NCBI GenBank assembly: GCA_021201185.1 | Contig: JAJQFJ010000015.1 | Span: 55,753 to 119,752 of the forward strand | From: Clostridiales bacterium | GTDB taxonomy: Bacteria; Bacillota; Clostridia; Oscillospirales; Oscillospiraceae | Length of the DNA stretch: 64,000 nucleotides | Reading direction: 5' to 3' | Shown: positions 35,550 through 43,627 of the stretch, in pieces | Layout: each line of letters starts with the position of its first letter | Position numbering within the stretch: the first letter of the stretch is position 1 | Translations under genes and position numbers: made by a program | Notes under the pieces: model-generated | What the model was told of the DNA's origin: nothing | The model's input: the letters and a program-made list of their open reading frames with translations, nothing else | Databases searched by the model: none

Positions 35550-36547
35550 ATCAGGATATTATCACACTGGACCACGGCAGCGGCGGAAGACATACCGCCC
35601 AGCTCATCGAGGAGCTGTTGCTTCCCGCCTTTCACAACGACGCACTCAGCGCCCTGGGAGACGGGGCGACCCTGAACCTCTCCGGGCCGCTGGTGTTCTC
35701 CACCGACAGCTTTGTGGTAGACCCCATCTTCTTCCCCGGCGGGGACATCGGAAAGCTGTCCGTCTGCGGTACGGTGAACGATCTGGCCATGTGCGGCGGC
35801 GTCCCCCGGTATCTCAGCCTGTCCTTCCTCATCGAGGAGGGCTTTCCCCTGGCCGATCTTCGCCGGGTGGTGGACTCCATCGCCCGGACCGCTCAGGAGG
35901 CGGGGGCGGAGATCGTCACCGGCGACACCAAGGTGGTGGAGCGGGGCAAGGGAGACGGGCTCTATATCAACACGGCGGGCATCGGGACCCTGGCCTGGCC
36001 CGGTCTGTCGCCGGACGGGATACAGGTGGGAGACGATGTCATCATCTCCGGCTCCATCGGTGACCACGGGGCCGCCGTCATGATGGCGCGGAACGGACTG
36101 CTGGAGGGCAGCGCCCTCTCCTCCGACTGCCGTCCCCTCCATGCTCTGGCCAGGGCTGCGCTGGAGTGCGGCGGCGTCCGGGTGCTCCGGGACCCCACCC
36201 GGGGCGGCGTGGCCACCACGCTCAACGAGTTTGCCCAGAACCGTTCTTTCTCCATTGAGCTGGACGAGGATGCACTCCCCATCAACGCCTCTACAGCCGC
36301 CGCCTGCGGCCTGCTGGGGCTGGAGCCGTTGTACTGTGCCAACGAGGGCAAGCTGCTGGCGGTGGTGGACACCGAACGGTCGGAGGCGGTGCTGGAGGCC
36401 CTCCGCTCCACCCCCGGCGGTGAACAGGCGGCCCGCATCGGCCGGGTGACCTCCCGTGCCCCCGGCAAAGTGATTTTGAATACCTTCCTGGGAGGCGGCC
36501 GGGTGCTCTCCATGCTCACCGGCGCACAGCTCCCCAGAATATGCTAA
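35546..36547 (+). CDS. hypE: Carbamoyl dehydratase HypE
   Basis: 333 residues from ATG 35546. DHGSGGRHTAQLI near the N-terminus, the ATP-binding SFVVDPIFFPGGDIGKLSV region and the C-terminal PRIC are all present. The terminal Cys is the thiocarbamate carrier that is dehydrated to thiocyanate, which supplies CN to HypC-HypD. It completes the hypFCDE set. Confidence 0.96.
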   Translation: MNQDIITLDHGSGGRHTAQLIEELLLPAFHNDALSALGDGATLNLSGPLVFSTDSFVVDPIFFPGGDIGKLSVCGTVNDLAMCGGVPRYLSLSFLIEEGFPLADLRRVVDSIARTAQEAGAEIVTGDTKVVERGKGDGLYINTAGIGTLAWPGLSPDGIQVGDDVIISGSIGDHGAAVMMARNGLLEGSALSSDCRPLHALARAALECGGVRVLRDPTRGGVATTLNEFAQNRSFSIELDEDALPINASTAAACGLLGLEPLYCANEGKLLAVVDTERSEAVLEALRSTPGGEQAARIGRVTSRAPGKVILNTFLGGGRVLSMLTGAQLPRIC

Positions 36548-36561
36548 AGGCGGTGTTTTTG

Positions 36562-36945
36562 ATGCAGACGAATACGAAAATTTCCATCACAAAGGACGAG
36601 ATCGTTCCCACGGCTCAGAAAATGCGGGACGAGGGCCGAACGCTGGTCATGATCCACGGCCATCTGGACAAGGAGGGCAGGCCGGTCATCAGCTACGACT
36701 ACTCCCTGGGTGCGGAGCTGGCCTGCTATGAGGTGGTGGGAGAGGACACCGTCCCCTCCATTGCCACCATCTACTCCGCCGCCGCCGAGTGGCCGGAGCG
36801 GGAGATTAACGAGCTGCTGGGCTTCACCTTTGAAGGGCTGGACACCAGCGAACGCCTCTTTCTTCCGGACAGTATGCTGGAGGGCAAGGGACAGATTATC
36901 GTCACCCCCATCAATGTGCTCAAGGAGAAAAACGGGCTGCTGTAA
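36562..36945 (+). CDS. mbhK: NuoC/MbhK-like hydrogenase subunit
   Basis: 127 residues from ATG 36562, which has AAAGGCGG 9 nt upstream; the in-frame ATG at 36541 overlaps hypE and has no such site. The motif IYSAAAEWPEREINELLGFTF near the middle is the 30-kDa NuoC/EchD/MbhK signature (ExxRE-x-DM-type). It stabilises the catalytic arm. It is the last gene of the operon, separated from the other structural genes by hypFCDE. Confidence 0.9.
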   Translation: MQTNTKISITKDEIVPTAQKMRDEGRTLVMIHGHLDKEGRPVISYDYSLGAELACYEVVGEDTVPSIATIYSAAAEWPEREINELLGFTFEGLDTSERLFLPDSMLEGKGQIIVTPINVLKEKNGLL

Positions 36946-36955
36946 AGCAGACAGG

Positions 36956-36997
36956 CCGGGCTGCTGCGGTATGATTCCGCGGCGGCCCGGACTTTTT
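36956..36997 (+). terminator. Terminator of the hydrogenase operon
   Basis: 14-bp GC-rich stem (arms 36956... CCGGGCTGCTGCGG and CCGCGGCGGCCCGG, two wobble pairs) followed by CTTTTTT. Confidence 0.92.
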
Positions 36998-37087
36998 TGG
37001 TGTCTGTTACCCCGTGTCAGAACTTGTCACCATCTGCCCCTCAGACGGGTAGAAATATGAAATATTCTTACAATCCGGTACAGTCCC

Positions 37088-37116
37088 TTGCGGCAGTCGG
37101 AAGGGGCTGATATAAT
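37088..37116 (+). promoter_or_regulatory. Sigma-A promoter for the 37.2-kb membrane protein gene
   Basis: TTGCGG (37088-37093), 17-bp spacer, TATAAT (37111-37116), about 49 bp before the GTG start. Confidence 0.7.
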
Positions 37117-37164
37117 CATGATCAGGAAAGGAAAGGTTATCTGCACACCTGAAAGGAGGTCCCT

Positions 37165-37935
37165 GTGAGGAACACAAGCAAGTGGAACCGGTTATCTCTG
37201 CTTCTGGCGTCCCTGGCACTCCTGCTTCCGCTGCTGGCGCTGCCCGCCTGGGGAAATTCGGCGGAGCCGCCCTGCTTCACCGTCCTGGTGATCGACCCGC
37301 CGGAGGGTCTGACCATCACCCTGGTCTCGCCGGACAACGAGAGCCAGGAGCCGCTGGAGCTGACGAGAGACGACCGTGCGTGGGAGAGCTACTACCGCTT
37401 CTACTACTGGCAGGACGACAGCGAACAGGGTGCCAGCGCCGAGGGGGCCGCTCTAAGCGTCTCCTATGGAGGAACCAGCTTCACCCTGGCCCTGCCGGAT
37501 CTGTCAGACCAGTATTACAACAACCTGCTCACTCTGGATATTGCCGGTCAGACCCTGACCGACGACGCCCCCGCCTGGCGGACGCCGTTGCTGGTGGCTT
37601 TGCGGGTGCTCTCTACCCTTGTCATTGAGGGAGTCGTGTTTTTCCTGTTCGGTTTCCGGGCGCGGCGGAGCTGGCTGGTGTTTCTGGGAGTCAACCTGGC
37701 GACCCAGCTGCTGCTCAACTGGTCGATCACCGGCTCCTTCTCTACCCTGACCACCTCCGGCTACTGGTGGTTCCTCTACGTCTTTGGAGAGGTGCTGGCC
37801 TTTGCCGCCGAGACGGTCGCCTTTGGCGTACTGCTGAAGGAGAAGGGGCAGGGCCGTGCCGTGGGGTGCGCCCTCACTGCCAACGCCGCCAGTCTGGTAC
37901 TGGGCGGACTGCTTCTGACCTATTTGCCGGTGTAA
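37165..37935 (+). CDS. Secreted/membrane protein of unknown function (256 aa)
   Basis: Starts at GTG 37165 with GAAAGGAGG upstream. A cleavable-looking signal peptide (LLLASLALLLPLLALPAWG) is followed by about 105 extracytoplasmic residues rich in Asp and Tyr with a beta-sandwich look (FTVLVIDPPEGLTITLVSP), then four membrane helices (about 140-255). The fold order, an external beta domain before a multi-pass C-terminus, suggests a sensor or transporter accessory protein, but I do not recognise the family. It is monocistronic, with its own promoter and terminator. Confidence 0.75.
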   Translation: MRNTSKWNRLSLLLASLALLLPLLALPAWGNSAEPPCFTVLVIDPPEGLTITLVSPDNESQEPLELTRDDRAWESYYRFYYWQDDSEQGASAEGAALSVSYGGTSFTLALPDLSDQYYNNLLTLDIAGQTLTDDAPAWRTPLLVALRVLSTLVIEGVVFFLFGFRARRSWLVFLGVNLATQLLLNWSITGSFSTLTTSGYWWFLYVFGEVLAFAAETVAFGVLLKEKGQGRAVGCALTANAASLVLGGLLLTYLPV

Positions 37936-37944
37936 ATACGTAAA

Positions 37945-37980
37945 GCGCCCGGACATCCGAACCGGATGCCGGGCGCATTT
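37945..37980. terminator. Bidirectional terminator between convergent genes
   Basis: Stem GCGCCCGG.CATCCG / CGGATG.CCGGGCGC with one bulged A, followed by ATTTTGTG on the plus strand. Confidence 0.8.
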
Positions 37981-37991
37981 TGTGTCGTGTA

Positions 37992-39161
37992 TTACAGGGT
38001 AGCCAGGCTGTCGAGGAACTGCACCGCAGAGCGTGGGGTCCGGTTGGGGTTGCGGACATCCCAGCGGACAGCCAGGGCCATGAGCTGCTCCTCCTCCATG
38101 GTGACGCCACGGAGGGTGGCCAGCTGCCGGATGAGATTGAGAAATTGGGCCTTGGTCAGCTCCTGGAACAGCACCCGGAGGCCGAATCGCTCAGAGAGGG
38201 AGGTCTTTTCCTGGATGGTCTCGCTGGCGTCCACCTCGTCCCCCAGCCGGTCGGAGAAGGTCTCCCGGACCAGATGGCGGCGGTTGGTGGTGGCGTAGAC
38301 CGCCACGTTGTCCGGGCGAGGCTCCACGCCTCCCTCTAGGATGGTCTTGAGGACAGAGTAGTTGTGGTCATCCTTCTCAAAGGCCAAATCGTCGATAAAG
38401 AGGATGAACTTCTGGGGCTGATGGCCCAGAAGCCGCACCAGCTGAGGGATGCCACCTAGATCGGTCTTGTCCACCTCGATGAGACGGAGGTTTTCCATCC
38501 CCTCCATCCCCAGCAGAGCCTTGACGGTGGCGGATTTTCCGGTGCCGCTGGCTCCATAGAGCAGCATATTGTTCACTCGCCGACCGGAGAGCAGCGCACG
38601 GGTATTGGCGGCCACCTGGTCCCGCTGACGCTGATAGCCCAGCATCTCCTCAGTGGGGAGACAATCCGGCCGCTCCACCGGGATGAGCTCCCCGTCCTGC
38701 CAGACAAAGGCCCGATACCGGGCGAACTGCCCGCAGCCGTTTTCCTCATAGAACTGCCGGAACTCGTCAAAGGACGGCAGGGGTGTGCAGTTCCACCGGG
38801 GCAGTCCCCCCTCCTGACACAGCTCCTCCCATGGTAGGGCCAGCAGATCGTTGAGCCGTTCAATGTCCCGCCGGGCAGCGGCGGCGATGACCGGGCTGAG
38901 GGTTCCCTTGGCGGCGGACAGGGCTACCGGGGACTCGTCATAGCGGATATGCTCCTCCAGATATCGTCCCAGGTCGTCATAGCCCTCCGCCGTCAGCGCA
39001 TAGAACGCCTCGCAGTAATGTACCGTCCAGCCGGGTCGCTCCCGACGGAGATTGTGGAACATCCGCCCCAGGGCGGACAGTACCGGCAGCTCCAGCAGGT
39101 TCCGACAGGCAGTGAGCCCGCTGAGAGGGTCATTTTCCCAATTTTCCACATTCAGTGCCAT
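37992..39161 (-). CDS. DUF815-family AAA ATPase
   Basis: 389 residues from ATG 39161, with GGGGAGAG about 7 nt upstream. The N-terminal half is helical. The AAA core starts at NMLLYGASGTGKSATVKALL (Walker A near residue 200) and has ILFIDDLAFE (Walker B) and a sensor-like YATTNRRHL. DUF815 proteins are DnaA/DnaC-related AAA ATPases of unknown role, common in Clostridia and Proteobacteria. A membrane-anchored protein gene lies directly upstream, separated by a terminator. Confidence 0.88.
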   Translation of the reverse strand: MALNVENWENDPLSGLTACRNLLELPVLSALGRMFHNLRRERPGWTVHYCEAFYALTAEGYDDLGRYLEEHIRYDESPVALSAAKGTLSPVIAAAARRDIERLNDLLALPWEELCQEGGLPRWNCTPLPSFDEFRQFYEENGCGQFARYRAFVWQDGELIPVERPDCLPTEEMLGYQRQRDQVAANTRALLSGRRVNNMLLYGASGTGKSATVKALLGMEGMENLRLIEVDKTDLGGIPQLVRLLGHQPQKFILFIDDLAFEKDDHNYSVLKTILEGGVEPRPDNVAVYATTNRRHLVRETFSDRLGDEVDASETIQEKTSLSERFGLRVLFQELTKAQFLNLIRQLATLRGVTMEEEQLMALAVRWDVRNPNRTPRSAVQFLDSLATL

Positions 39162-39185
39162 CGTCAATCTCTCCCCGCGTCAAAA

Positions 39186-39211
39186 CAGGCCGCCGATCAT
39201 GCGGCGGCCTG
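39186..39211 (-). terminator. Terminator after the 39.2-kb membrane-anchored protein
   Basis: Perfect 10-bp stem CAGGCCGCCG / CGGCGGCCTG with a 6-nt loop. On the minus strand it is followed by TTTTG. Confidence 0.75.
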
Positions 39212-39228
39212 CCAAAATCGTTTTGTCT

Positions 39229-39783
39229 TTATCCCATATCTACCGTAAAGCTGGTGGTGATGCCGTTGTAGGTGATGTCACCCGAGGCGCTGACCGCATC
39301 GATGCGGACGGTGATCTCATATTCTCCCGTCCCCGGGTCATAGGCGTCCGTGACCGTCCACTCGTCGCTCTCCCCCGGCTGGACAGTGGCGGTATAGAGC
39401 ACCTGGCCGTCAGAGTCGGAGATGGTGAAGGTAAAGACCGCCTGGTTGCTGGCATCGTTGGTGAGCTGAATAGAGTCCTGACCATCGCCGATGCTGAAGT
39501 CCACAAATCCGGGGAAAATCAAATCGCCGATGTTCTCCAGCTCTGTATCGCTCTCTGTGTCGTCACTGCTCTCCGCCGTGTTACCATCTGAGCTGGCTAC
39601 GCCGGTGCCGCCGCCGGAGGAGCCAGTCCTGCCTGGGGCGTCGCTGGCGCCGGGAGGGTCTATAATGTCCAGCGTGAAGCAGAAATAGGCCATGGCGGCC
39701 AAAATCAGCGAGATGAGCAAAATCAGGCCGGAGGTCAGCAAAAGATTGGACTCATGACTCGGCATACGGGTGCGCTTTCCCAT
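39229..39783 (-). CDS. Membrane-anchored protein with external beta domain (184 aa)
   Basis: Start at ATG 39783 with GGGAGG 9 nt upstream. One N-terminal membrane helix (LLLTSGLILLISLILAAMAYF) is followed by a Gly/Ser/Asp/Thr-rich linker and an about 90-residue beta domain with regular hydrophobic alternation (FTFTISDSDGQVLYTATVQP), resembling an intracellular-proteinase-inhibitor or Ig-like fold. It is probably exposed outside the cell. Function unknown. Confidence 0.75.
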   Translation of the reverse strand: MGKRTRMPSHESNLLLTSGLILLISLILAAMAYFCFTLDIIDPPGASDAPGRTGSSGGGTGVASSDGNTAESSDDTESDTELENIGDLIFPGFVDFSIGDGQDSIQLTNDASNQAVFTFTISDSDGQVLYTATVQPGESDEWTVTDAYDPGTGEYEITVRIDAVSASGDITYNGITTSFTVDMG

Positions 39784-39938
39784 CAAATAAAACCTCCCGG
39801 TGATTGCTGGCGGGTAGACATTCTATCCATTAAAGCCTATTATAGCGGGTCTGTGAAAAAAATACAAGAGGCAACATGGTCCTGAAAATGACAGAAACGC
39901 CGGTAAGAGAGAAAATCATTCCAGGAGAGGCAAACTCC

Positions 39939-39967
39939 TTGCGAATTTAGGTCTGTGGCATTATAAT
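39939..39967 (+). promoter_or_regulatory. Sigma-A promoter for the 40.0-kb membrane protein genes
   Basis: TTGCGA (39939-39944), 17-bp spacer, TATAAT (39962-39967). ATG follows 44 bp later with GAGGAGG before it. The stretch 39784-40011 otherwise holds nothing I can identify. Confidence 0.75.
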
Positions 39968-40011
39968 GGTATACAGATACTGACTGTTTCTCTTCCGAGG
40001 AGGAGTATTTC

Positions 40012-41733
40012 ATGAAAAAACAGCATTTTCGCCGTGACCTCATTCTGACGCTCCTAGTCCCCGGAGCGTTCCTGGCAGTGTGTCTCTCCCTGATGTGCTT
40101 CTCCTATGAGGTCAATGACGATCTGGCTATGATTGCCATTCTCAACGGCTCCTATACAGGGACGCCGGATGCGCACTGTGCCATGATCGGCTATCCCCTC
40201 TCCCTGCTGATCTCCACCCTCTACAGCCTGTGCAACAGTGTGGGATGGTATCAGGTAGTAATGATGGTCTGTATTTATGTTGCAATTGCCTCTATCCTGT
40301 GGCGAGTGCTCCAGCGGTTGCCGGAGCGTCCGGTGCTGAGCTGCGTGATGGTGATAAGCGTAGTGACTATGCTGTGGGGCTTTCGGATCATGCGGTTCAC
40401 CTACTCCACCGGGGCGGCTTTCCTGTTGGCGGCCACGATTCTCTGCTTTGCCCTGCAAACTGCGGAGGAGGACGCCAAACCGGGATACTTGATCAATATC
40501 CTGCTGCTCTTTTTCCTGGCCCATAATCTGCGGCACCAGTTCGGCTATCTGGCGATCCCCTTTGTGGGCGTTTTGTGGCTGGCAAAGCACTGGAAGGAGC
40601 TATTGTCCAACAAAAAATGCTGGCTTGTCCCCCTGTCTGCTGCCCTTGTGTTCGGCCTGTCCTACGGGGCAAATGAGCTGGCTTACCTGGATTGGAACGA
40701 TTTCTATGAGTACAACGAAGCCCGGTACACCCTGCAGGATTACTACGGCGTCCCAGACTATGAGGAGTGCGCCGAGCTGATCTCATCCTATGGCCTGACC
40801 GAGGATGAATACAACATGATCGCCAATTACGACTACTGTCTGCTGGAAAAGTACAGCCCGGAGCTGATGGAGGAGCTGAGTGAATATGTCCTCTCCAGTC
40901 AGGAGGACGCCGGTCTGCTCAGCACATTGAAATCCACCGTCAAAAAGACGCTGAACTACTATCTGGTGTCCAAGCTGTCCTCGGTGAACCCCCTGGTGGC
41001 CTGCTCCTACCTGCTACCGGCACTGCTTCTGGTCTGTTCGGTGGTGCTCTCCATCAAAGACCGGAAGTGGTATATCGTCTTTCCCTTCCTGCTGCTCTTT
41101 GGCGTTGGGTGCAGCTGGCTGCTCATCGCCTATATGGGGCGGTTCCCGTCACGGGTACAGACCTCCCTGCGGCTTCTGACCATCGCCGCCTCTCTGGCGG
41201 GACTCATCCTCCTGTTCCGGGAACGGCCCCTCCGCTTTGGTGGGGAGCGGTTCCGCCGCTGGGCGCCCATTCTGCTGGCGGCTGTCTGTGTGGTGTCCGC
41301 CGGGAAGTGGTTCCTGTATACTATGAACTATCAGCAGGAGCCCCGGGATGTAGCGGTGGACTATGAGGTGTACGCCGCAGAGCACCCGGAGAACATCTAC
41401 TTCCGGGAGACCCGCAGCGCAAAGACCAGTACCTATATGACCGAATTCCCCCGCCAGCCGGTAAACCTGATCGCTACCGGCAGCTGGATCGCCTACAGCC
41501 CTCTGTATGAGGAAAAGCTGGCGTACCTGGGTCTGGAGGACGGCATCAGCCGGGACACGCTCCTGGAGGACAACGTCTATCTCATCTGCCGGGAGGATTA
41601 CAGCCTCCGGGTCATCATGGGACTCCCCTCCGGCTCCACTGTGGAGTATGAGGTGGTGGAGGAGTGTGAGAATGACATTTACATCATCAAAATCACCGGC
41701 TACACCCTGCCCGAGTCGGACAGTACGGAATGA
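40012..41733 (+). CDS. Multi-pass membrane protein of unknown function (573 aa)
   Basis: About eleven predicted helices in two groups (about 11-210 and 320-440) separated by a cytoplasmic or external helical segment rich in Tyr, Glu and Asp (YYGVPDYEECAELISSYG). A soluble C-terminal domain of about 130 residues follows. The early acidic motif YEVNDDLAM after helix 1 recalls GT-C glycosyltransferases and related O-antigen-type membrane proteins, which place an Asp pair there, but I cannot confirm the family. It is followed 17 bp later by a second membrane protein gene. Confidence 0.75.
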   Translation: MKKQHFRRDLILTLLVPGAFLAVCLSLMCFSYEVNDDLAMIAILNGSYTGTPDAHCAMIGYPLSLLISTLYSLCNSVGWYQVVMMVCIYVAIASILWRVLQRLPERPVLSCVMVISVVTMLWGFRIMRFTYSTGAAFLLAATILCFALQTAEEDAKPGYLINILLLFFLAHNLRHQFGYLAIPFVGVLWLAKHWKELLSNKKCWLVPLSAALVFGLSYGANELAYLDWNDFYEYNEARYTLQDYYGVPDYEECAELISSYGLTEDEYNMIANYDYCLLEKYSPELMEELSEYVLSSQEDAGLLSTLKSTVKKTLNYYLVSKLSSVNPLVACSYLLPALLLVCSVVLSIKDRKWYIVFPFLLLFGVGCSWLLIAYMGRFPSRVQTSLRLLTIAASLAGLILLFRERPLRFGGERFRRWAPILLAAVCVVSAGKWFLYTMNYQQEPRDVAVDYEVYAAEHPENIYFRETRSAKTSTYMTEFPRQPVNLIATGSWIAYSPLYEEKLAYLGLEDGISRDTLLEDNVYLICREDYSLRVIMGLPSGSTVEYEVVEECENDIYIIKITGYTLPESDSTE

Positions 41734-41749
41734 CAGGAGGTGCGCACCG

Positions 41750-42916
41750 CTGAATCAGACAACGAAGCGAGGGAGCTTCGCCTGTGGGGATAGATGGAAA
41801 TGCCTTCGCTCCCTCTATGGCCCTCCCCTGCTGGCGGTGATCCTCCCGTCTCTCCTGCTCCTGCTTCTCAGGCTGCTATGCACGTCCGAGTCTCTGGTCA
41901 ACTGGTTTATCCAGGATGTCACCACGCCGGTCAAACACGGCATCGCCTGGCTGTGCGGCTATCTGCCCTTTTCCCTGGCCGAAATCGTCTGGACGGTGGC
42001 GGTGCTGGGTATCCTGGGCTTTGTCCTCCGCTCTCTCTGGGTGGTGGGAAGAAGTCTGGTGCAGCGTATCCGGGGTCGGCAGACCCATCCCCTCCGACGG
42101 CTGCTGCGGCGGGGAACGGCCTTGCTCTCGGCGGGGCTGATCATCTACTCCGGGTATACGTTGACCTGGGGCATCAATTACTACGGGGATACTTTTTCGG
42201 AGGTGAGCGGCCTGGAGGGCCGGGAAACCTCCGTCTCCGAGCTGTACGACCTGACCTGTCTCTTTGCGGAATACTGCAATGCTCTCTCTGACAACGTGCT
42301 CCGGGACGACGCCGGAATTTATGTGGGAGACAGCGAAACTCTGTTCCAGCGGAGCAGCGGGCTGTATGAGGCCCTCTATAACCAGTTCCCCTGTCTCGAT
42401 CTGGAGGAGGCCCAGGCAAAGCCTATGTTTTACTCCCGGCTGATGAGCTGGCTTGGATTCACCGGATTCTATTTTCCCTTCACGGGAGAATCTCTGGTGA
42501 ATGTGGACGCTCCCGCCGCTCTGGTCCCCGCCACCATTCTCCACGAGCTGGCCCATCAGCGGAACGTGGCCCAGGAGTCGGAGTGTAACTTCCTGGCCGT
42601 TGTGGTGGGACTGAGCAGCGATGACCCGGAATTTCAGTATTCCGCCGCACTGATGGGTTACATTCACGTGGGCAACGCCCTCTACTCTGCTAACCGTGAC
42701 CTGTGGCGGGAGGTGCGGGCCACCGTCAACGAACAGGTGTTGGCTGACCCGACCTACAACAACGCCTACTGGGCGCAGTTCGAATCCCCCGTCTCTGAGA
42801 CCGCCGAGGCAGTCTACTCCTCCTTCGCCAGCAGCTACGGCCAGGAGGATATCATGAAAAGTTATGGGGCCTGTGTAGACCTGTTGGCGGCCTACTACCT
42901 GCCCACATCAGATTGA
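41750..42916 (+). CDS. DUF3810-like membrane protein with HELAH metalloprotease-type motif
   Basis: 388 residues if it starts at CTG 41750, which has AGGAGG 9 nt upstream. No in-frame ATG, GTG or TTG occurs between that site and the first membrane helix, so a CTG start is the simplest reading. Three N-terminal helices (about 26-145) precede a large domain with the zinc-type motif ILHELAHQRN near residue 265 and a downstream acidic region (NFLAVVVG), as in DUF3810 proteins. The function is unknown; a membrane-associated metallopeptidase is inferred. Likely co-transcribed with the preceding gene. Confidence 0.75.
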   Translation: MNQTTKRGSFACGDRWKCLRSLYGPPLLAVILPSLLLLLLRLLCTSESLVNWFIQDVTTPVKHGIAWLCGYLPFSLAEIVWTVAVLGILGFVLRSLWVVGRSLVQRIRGRQTHPLRRLLRRGTALLSAGLIIYSGYTLTWGINYYGDTFSEVSGLEGRETSVSELYDLTCLFAEYCNALSDNVLRDDAGIYVGDSETLFQRSSGLYEALYNQFPCLDLEEAQAKPMFYSRLMSWLGFTGFYFPFTGESLVNVDAPAALVPATILHELAHQRNVAQESECNFLAVVVGLSSDDPEFQYSAALMGYIHVGNALYSANRDLWREVRATVNEQVLADPTYNNAYWAQFESPVSETAEAVYSSFASSYGQEDIMKSYGACVDLLAAYYLPTSD

Positions 42917-42938
42917 ACGCTGAAAGGAGTTTTGTATC

Positions 42939-43334
42939 ATGACCGATCGTGAACTGGTGGAGCTGGCATTCACCATGCTGGAGCGCTCCTATGTCCCTTA
43001 CTCCCATTTCCCCGTGGGCGCCGCCCTGCTGTGCAGGGACGGCACCGTCTTTACCGGCTGTAATGTGGAAAACTCTGCCTTTGGCTCCACCATCTGCGCC
43101 GAGCGCACCGCCCTGGTCAAGGCGGTCAGCGAGGGGCACCGGAATGACTTTGTCACACTGGCTGTGGTGGGCAATTCCAAAGACTACTGCTGGCCCTGCG
43201 GGGCCTGCCGCCAGATGCTCTACGAGTTTGCCCCCCGTCTCCGGGTGCTGGTGGCAAACGAAAAGCATGAGTATGTGGAGCGGACGCTGAATCAGCTGCT
43301 TCCGGACGGCTTTGGGCCGGACGGGATGGACTGA
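42939..43334 (+). CDS. cdd: Cytidine deaminase
   Basis: 131 residues, homotetrameric-type length. The active-site motifs are TICAERTAL (Cys and catalytic Glu) and CWPCGACRQ (two zinc Cys), with YSHFPVGAALL near the N-terminus for substrate binding. It deaminates cytidine and deoxycytidine in pyrimidine salvage. Preceded by AAAGGAG; a terminator follows. Confidence 0.96.
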   Translation: MTDRELVELAFTMLERSYVPYSHFPVGAALLCRDGTVFTGCNVENSAFGSTICAERTALVKAVSEGHRNDFVTLAVVGNSKDYCWPCGACRQMLYEFAPRLRVLVANEKHEYVERTLNQLLPDGFGPDGMD

Positions 43335-43351
43335 CAGAAACCTCACCAGAC

Positions 43352-43391
43352 AAAAAGGGGAGCAGACCTGTTTTCGGTCTGCTCCCCTTTT
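43352..43391. terminator. Bidirectional terminator between cdd and the DUF896 gene
   Basis: Perfect 12-bp stem GGGGAGCAGACC / GGTCTGCTCCCC flanked by AAAAA and TTTT, so it works on both strands. Confidence 0.92.
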
Positions 43392-43401
43392 GTGCGCTCT
43401 G

Positions 43402-43611
43402 TCACCGGCCGCCTCGCTTTTTCAGGGGCCGCTTGTTCCCCTGGGCGTCCACGATATAGGTGTTGTCCAGCTGGCTCCGCAGAGACGCCTTGACCGCGTC
43501 GATGTACTCCCGGCGGAGAGCGTCCCGCTCTGTCAGCTCCTCCTCCGTCAGGCCCTCTGCCTTGGCCTTCCGGGCCAGCTCGTTGATGCGGTCGATCTTT
43601 TCCTGGTTCAT
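43402..43611 (-). CDS. DUF896 (YnzC-type) small protein
   Basis: 69 residues from ATG 43611. The sequence KIDRINELARKAKAEGLTEEE followed by RREYIDAVKASLR is the DUF896 signature: a two-helix hairpin of unknown function, in B. subtilis linked to the SOS-regulated YneA-YneB-YnzC operon. A longer upstream frame overlaps ylmH and is a shadow. It lies 16 bp downstream of the S4-domain gene. Confidence 0.92.
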   Translation of the reverse strand: MNQEKIDRINELARKAKAEGLTEEELTERDALRREYIDAVKASLRSQLDNTYIVDAQGNKRPLKKRGGR

Positions 43612-43627
43612 GTGTTCCCTCCGACTG

